The notes below the pieces were generated by a model, which saw only the letters and a program-made list of their open reading frames with translations, was not told the DNA's origin and searched no databases. This document shows, one piece after another, positions 59,191 through 64,000 of a DNA stretch of 64,000 nucleotides; position 1 is the first letter of the stretch; every line of letters begins with the position of its first letter. This stretch comes from Formicarius rufipectus (lineage: Eukaryota; Chordata; Aves; Passeriformes; Formicariidae), in contig VXAU01003504.1 of NCBI GenBank assembly GCA_013399695.1, positions 603,746-667,745 of the forward strand, given 5' to 3'. The position numbers were made by a program, and so were the translations under genes.

Positions 59191-61227
59191 AAGCACTTGT
59201 CTGAACATAACCTAGGACACATCAGAAATATCCAATACTAATCCATCACTGCTCATGAACACAACCACCTCAATTAATTGTTAACACTTTGGTTAAAAAA
59301 ACCCCTTACTTCACTAACTACCTTTAGGGACTAAAATTTGGTATACTTGAAAAAAAATTACAAGTTTAAATTTAAAAAGTAAATAGATGCCTACCTGCTT
59401 CAAAATTACATATACACTTCTACTATAGAGTAATAGAAAATGTAATATGGAGACATATTAGGGAAAAAAAAATCCCAAACCAACAACCTATGAAAGGGAC
59501 AAAGATGGCTTCGAGCTTTTGGAAGGTGATAGATCCTAATGGCCTTTCAGAAATACTAACATGAAAACCGGACATGTTAAAATGCTCACTATTTTAATGA
59601 AATCCATTTCTTTTTTTATATTCTGCGTTTTTTACAAAGACATAACAAAAAACTTTTTGCCACAATAAGTATACTCTTGCCAACATCTTCCCCCCATCCT
59701 GCCTTTGACCTGTTCTTGGCCAGTTTTAGAATTATCCTGTTTCAGAAGCCTTAAACGGGTGACAAACCTACAGGAAGCCTACCAGGCTCTGCTAAGTAGA
59801 CTGCAAATGTTTCAACTTGAAAAGGAAGAAATTCACGGGATTTTTACAGCAGGACACAAAGATCTGGAATGTCAACCCTTGATGTATTTCTGACACAGCT
59901 GCTTAGTAACTTGCCATCAAAAGGCACCAGTCTGACAGCAGACAGGAAAAGTCCATCAAGTACCTAACTTGGAGGAATTTCACAAGATGTCTAAAGTAAA
60001 GATTTTACAAGATAATCCGACACGTATGTGTAAAAAATGAAGTAATCTGCTGAAAAAGAACAAGTTCCCAAAGAAGTTGGCTGAGGATTTTAATTGACAC
60101 TGTTCAGTCTTTTACATTTTACCCTTTAGTTCATTTGGAGCAATAGGACTATACAGATTTCAGTAAAGTGCACGTCAGTGACTAGTCATCAGTGCTTCTT
60201 GACTGCTGTGATAATGACAACATTGGCCATGGTAGGAGACATATGTTTCAACAGGATCAGCACTGACACAGCCCTTTGTCACCACCATTTGTTCTCCTTC
60301 AAGTGGATTTACACAGCCAACAGGAAAAAGCACTGTCAGAGCCAGTCCCACTACAAAAATAGCTGCACCAGGTGGCAGTAAAATGACAATTCCTCACAGT
60401 CTCGGTGTTGACCAGTCACCATGGAGGAGAACTCCACAAAAAGACTTTGCTCTCCAAGGAGTCTGGTGGGTAGGCAAGAAGATGAAGACTCAAATCCTGC
60501 TTTTTTTACCCCTCTATACACACTGTGACTTGTTCATGCAGACAACTGCACAACTTGTCAGCATGAAATGCAAAAACACTTCAACCACTTCTCATTTTTT
60601 AATCAAACACTAGGGTTTCTTTTTCCTGAGCAAACACTGCTTCTATACTGATCTCCTCAGCAGCATTTTTTCATAACTCAGAAGTATTTAACAATTTCAG
60701 GAGGAGCTTCCAGGCAATAACAAATTTTCTGACTACCAGCAACACTGTGTTCATGAGGAACAGTCTGTAGGGAGACTAATAAGTTTCACTTATTATGAGA
60801 CAGGGCATCAGACAGCTCGATGCACTCCCAGTCATCCAATGCATGACCTTCAAAAACAAGTCCCTTCAGCAGTGTTACCTTGCTACTGTACCTCCCTTTT
60901 CTGCATTTTTCTCATCTTTTTATAGTACATGGGGAAAAGAAACGAGCACAAATCCATGCAAAGCCCCTTTACAGATTACAAAACTGCTGTAAATAAATTC
61001 TAGTTTTTGGCTAGAAATGTACAACCCTACAACAGTACTGCACAACATCTCCTGTAGAAAGGCACACGTTCAAAGCAAGCAGCAAAACCAGGAGCTGCTT
61101 TAAGCAGAAGTATTTTCATTCTAACCAAGAGCACTGTATTTTTAGGTATACAACACTCTGTACTTCAAATCACCTTCACAGCAGTACTGGTTTTTAAAGA
61201 CTTACTATCTTATCAAGTTGTTCAAGA

Positions 61228-61352
61228 CCCCGGAAAAAACAAAACAAAACAAACAAACAAAAACAAAACAAAAAACAACAACAACAACAACAACAAAAAC
61301 ACACACAAAAAAAACCCCAAAAAACCCCAAAAAAAACCAAAAAAAACCAAAA
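61228..61352 (+). repeat. A/C-rich low-complexity tract in B3GNT2 intron
   Basis: CAAAA, CAA and CCCCAAAA units over about 125 bp, similar in character to tracts near 25.9, 32.3, 47.4, 49.97 and 55.35 kb. Confidence 0.95.
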
Positions 61353-62462
61353 AGGTAAACCACATTAGAAATTACATCTGCTGAATGAGAAGAGCTGATT
61401 CTCTGTTTCGTTTCCTCCACGCATTTCGTAATAATTCGGAGCCAATTCAACTCCTCCAGCAGCTTGTCAGGCATTAGCTGGGTCACTAAGTGACAGGGCA
61501 GCCCTTGCCAGAAGACATTTGAACAAAATATCAACTGTGCCACTCAGCGGAGTGTCATCTGCTCCCCCGCCCCACCCTCCACACACGCCTTCGGTGACAC
61601 CACCAGAGCCTGAGGCCAAAACGAAACTGCAAGAACATGAAACCACTTTAAGCAGCTTTAAGAGAGAAACACATCCCGTGCTGTCCCCTCTTTAAGGCTC
61701 TGGGGAGGAATAATTTACCAGAAATTTCCTCAAAGGAGAACCCTGTAATCATGTTTCCTCAACAACTTTAAGGGTTCGTATCCAGCATGTAATTTGATGC
61801 ACGCATCTTTCCGCGTCCAGATCAAACTCTTCTGTGCCCAAACCCACTTTCTCTGTCCAAAAAAAAAAAAAAAAAGGAAAAAAAACCCAGTTGAACCACG
61901 TAAACTCTTGGTTTACATAGTTAAAACTAAACACTAGTGTTTAATAATCAACTCCAAGAGCCCTGAGCATTTTGGGAAGCCGGATTAAAGGGTTACTCAA
62001 GTAACTTTCACCACGAATTTTTGCAGGATGACTAATGAATTGCGAGCTGCAGTTCAGCCACAATCACAGCGAGGAACCTGAAGTCCTCCCCCCACCCCCG
62101 ACGGGGTACAGGACATCTCGGGAAGTTTAAAGCACTCAAAAGTACCACCTCGAGAAGGAGCACATACATTCAAGGCCAATTGTGGCAAAAGCACCACTCT
62201 CCCCTTTCAGCTTCATCCGTGGAGCCACTGCCTCAGCACTATTACCGCAGGATCCTGACGCTTGGCAGACAGGAGTGACTAACCCGCTGTGCTGATGAGC
62301 CGAGCCCGAGCCGTGCGATGCCCCCGCTCCGCTCCAGCGCAGGAGGAGGCGACTGCAGCAGCACCCAGTGCTGCGGCGAGCCCAGCTTCGGCCTTCCTCT
62401 GGGGGAAAAACCTCACAGCTCCGGGCACCGCCTCCCCGCGGTTAAAGAAAGAAATTTAAAAA

Positions 62463-63276
62463 NNNNNNNNNNNNNNNNNNNNNNNNNNNNNNNNNNNNNN
62501 NNNNNNNNNNNNNNNNNNNNNNNNNNNNNNNNNNNNNNNNNNNNNNNNNNNNNNNNNNNNNNNNNNNNNNNNNNNNNNNNNNNNNNNNNNNNNNNNNNNN
62601 NNNNNNNNNNNNNNNNNNNNNNNNNNNNNNNNNNNNNNNNNNNNNNNNNNNNNNNNNNNNNNNNNNNNNNNNNNNNNNNNNNNNNNNNNNNNNNNNNNNN
62701 NNNNNNNNNNNNNNNNNNNNNNNNNNNNNNNNNNNNNNNNNNNNNNNNNNNNNNNNNNNNNNNNNNNNNNNNNNNNNNNNNNNNNNNNNNNNNNNNNNNN
62801 NNNNNNNNNNNNNNNNNNNNNNNNNNNNNNNNNNNNNNNNNNNNNNNNNNNNNNNNNNNNNNNNNNNNNNNNNNNNNNNNNNNNNNNNNNNNNNNNNNNN
62901 NNNNNNNNNNNNNNNNNNNNNNNNNNNNNNNNNNNNNNNNNNNNNNNNNNNNNNNNNNNNNNNNNNNNNNNNNNNNNNNNNNNNNNNNNNNNNNNNNNNN
63001 NNNNNNNNNNNNNNNNNNNNNNNNNNNNNNNNNNNNNNNNNNNNNNNNNNNNNNNNNNNNNNNNNNNNNNNNNNNNNNNNNNNNNNNNNNNNNNNNNNNN
63101 NNNNNNNNNNNNNNNNNNNNNNNNNNNNNNNNNNNNNNNNNNNNNNNNNNNNNNNNNNNNNNNNNNNNNNNNNNNNNNNNNNNNNNNNNNNNNNNNNNNN
63201 NNNNNNNNNNNNNNNNNNNNNNNNNNNNNNNNNNNNNNNNNNNNNNNNNNNNNNNNNNNNNNNNNNNNNNNNNNNN
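62463..63276. other. Assembly gap (Ns)
   Basis: A run of unknown bases about 0.8 kb long within the CpG island, bordered on one side by a (GGAT)n tetranucleotide repeat. Open frames drawn across it are artefacts. Confidence 0.99.
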
Positions 63277-63311
63277 GGATGGATGGATGGATGGATGGAT
63301 GGATGGATGGA
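63277..63311. repeat. (GGAT)n microsatellite at gap edge
   Basis: About eight perfect GGAT units directly adjoin the gap, so the true array is probably longer and may be the reason for the assembly break. Confidence 0.95.
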
Positions 63312-63364
63312 GCCCACCCCACCTTTCCCCCCGAGCGGGGCCGCCCCCCCCAGAAGGTGTTTAC

Positions 63365-63560
63365 CTCAGGGAACGCGTACTTATTGCTGGAGAGGCGAGG
63401 GGGGAAGGAGGTGCGGCGGAGGCGGCGGACATCCCCGCGCCGCTGCTCGTCTTGTGCCGCGCCAGGTGCTGCTCCCTCGGCGTGGAAACAGCCCCGAGAC
63501 GGGCACCCTCCTCCGGATGACACCGCCCTCCTCCGCGGGCATCGCCTCGCCTCAGCACGG
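63365..63560 (-). other. B3GNT2: Possible non-coding first exon of B3GNT2
   Basis: GC-rich, CpG-dense minus-strand sequence ending at a consensus donor (GAG|GTAAAC). Joined to the 49242 acceptor it would make a normal B3GNT2 5' leader. The 5' edge is unknown and was chosen only as the start of the CpG-rich stretch. Other donors, including any inside the gap, cannot be excluded. Confidence 0.35.
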
Positions 63561-63875
63561 CTCTCCCTTGGGATTTTTTGGAGAGTTTCCCCCCACCGCA
63601 AACCCCTCACCCGTGCTGGAAAGTGCTGCTCCACATCAACCCTTGTTTTGCCCCAGTGTTCCTCCTTTTTAAGCCAGGGGATTGTAACCCGCCCAGTTTT
63701 CCGTGGGTCACCTTCAAAGCTTTGGGTACCGAGTCCAGCAGTCCAGCAGCAAGAAGAACAGGAGTGTTTTAGGCTGTCGAGGCCTCCCTTAATAAGTTTC
63801 TGAGAATCTCCGGTTTGGGAAATTTGCCTCCCAGGGCTCATACAAATCACGCATGACTCATTCATTAGTAACCTT

Positions 63876-63877
<2 letters not shown>

Positions 63878-63919
<42 letters not shown>

Positions 63920-63952
63920 TTTTTTTTGTTTTTTTTGTGTGTGTGTGTGTGT
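63878..63952. repeat. Poly-T followed by (GT)n
   Basis: About 41 consecutive T, then T-rich units broken by single G, then about eight GT dinucleotides. It could be the tail of a retrotransposed copy on the minus strand or simple slippage; no element body is recognisable beside it. Confidence 0.95.
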
Positions 63953-64000
63953 TGTTCTTTGCTTACTTTAGTACCCTGATGAGACTACAAACCCTGCTGA

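Larger units (their letters stand above)
49243..62290 (-). other. B3GNT2: Long 5' UTR intron of B3GNT2, no recognised gene inside
   Basis: About 13 kb, inferred to be intron because the coding exon starts with a splice acceptor and the only strong CpG island on this side is at 62.3-63.6 kb. It is generally AT-rich with no open frame above about 110 codons. It holds a CR1 3' end near 59.1 kb, A-rich tracts near 49.96, 55.35 and 61.25 kb, and a GC-rich patch at 57.9-58.15 kb. Alternative 5' exons may exist but none could be fixed. Confidence 0.6.
62280..63600 (-). promoter_or_regulatory. B3GNT2: CpG-island promoter, probably of B3GNT2 (contains assembly gap)
   Basis: CpG-dense sequence flanks both sides of the gap (around 62290-62450 and 63311-63560), unlike the AT-rich surroundings. 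It lies upstream of the B3GNT2 coding exon in the correct orientation. On the minus strand a good donor, CCCTGAG|GTAAAC, ends a possible non-coding first exon at 63365. Part of the promoter or first exon may be hidden in the gap. It could also serve a divergent transcript leaving the window. Confidence 0.6.

Noticed and set aside
62318..63865. Long open frames (up to 469 codons) on both strands across 62.3-63.9 kb
   Set aside because: Most of their length is unknown bases, which contain no stops by construction. The real parts are GC-rich sequence and the GGAT repeat.
1..64000. TMEM17, EHBP1 or COMMD1 exons expected near B3GNT2
   Set aside because: I looked for their characteristic segments in the translated frames and recognised none, so they probably lie outside the window.
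1..64000. tRNA, rRNA, CRISPR or bacterial-type features
   Set aside because: No cloverleaf-like conserved boxes, rRNA segments or regularly spaced repeats were noticed; the DNA is vertebrate nuclear.

Overview
The window is vertebrate nuclear DNA, almost certainly from a bird. The evidence is many degraded CR1 LINE pieces, an avian-style LTR repeat, long introns with GT/AG junctions, a CpG island, and a B3GNT2 open reading frame that matches the amniote protein in length (397 residues) and motifs. There are three tracts of unknown sequence: a 33 bp gap near 13.0 kb, an 816 bp gap near 62.5-63.3 kb, and isolated single Ns at 10968 and 16470.

Two protein-coding genes are supported, both on the minus strand. 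The first (ATG at 25869, stop at 14134) was assembled here from ten exons. All ten have consensus splice sites, apart from a weak exon 5 acceptor, and reading phase is kept throughout, giving 1516 codons. The predicted product is a type I membrane glycoprotein with this order: signal peptide, CUB domain, long Ser/Thr/Pro-rich segment, second CUB domain, second mucin-like segment, SEA-like domain, calcium-binding EGF domain, transmembrane helix and a cytoplasmic tail of about 70 residues. I do not recognise it as a named gene, and it is the most interesting object in the window. The second is B3GNT2 (coding exon 49233-48040), a Golgi N-acetylglucosaminyltransferase encoded by one coding exon. 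Its acceptor lies 9 nt before the ATG, and its non-coding first exon(s) probably lie in the CpG island at about 62.3-63.6 kb.

Layout: 1-13.8 kb is intergenic, with two CR1 fragments, a duplicated segment of about 180 bp and a small gap. 13.8-26.1 kb is the CUB/SEA/EGF gene, with an ERVL-like LTR repeat in its third intron. 26.1-46.8 kb is intergenic, with an inverted CR1 pair near 27.1 kb, another CR1 3' end at 36.2-36.7 kb, a very old CR1-like copy at 36.9-37.4 kb and several AT-rich stretches that look like conserved non-coding elements. 46.8-63.6 kb is B3GNT2 (3' UTR, coding exon, long 5' intron, CpG-island promoter). 63.6-64 kb is upstream flank ending in a poly-T/GT tract.

The two genes share strand but show no functional coupling. 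No RNA genes, CRISPR arrays or operon-like features were seen. I did not recognise exons of TMEM17, EHBP1 or COMMD1, the neighbours of B3GNT2 in mammals.
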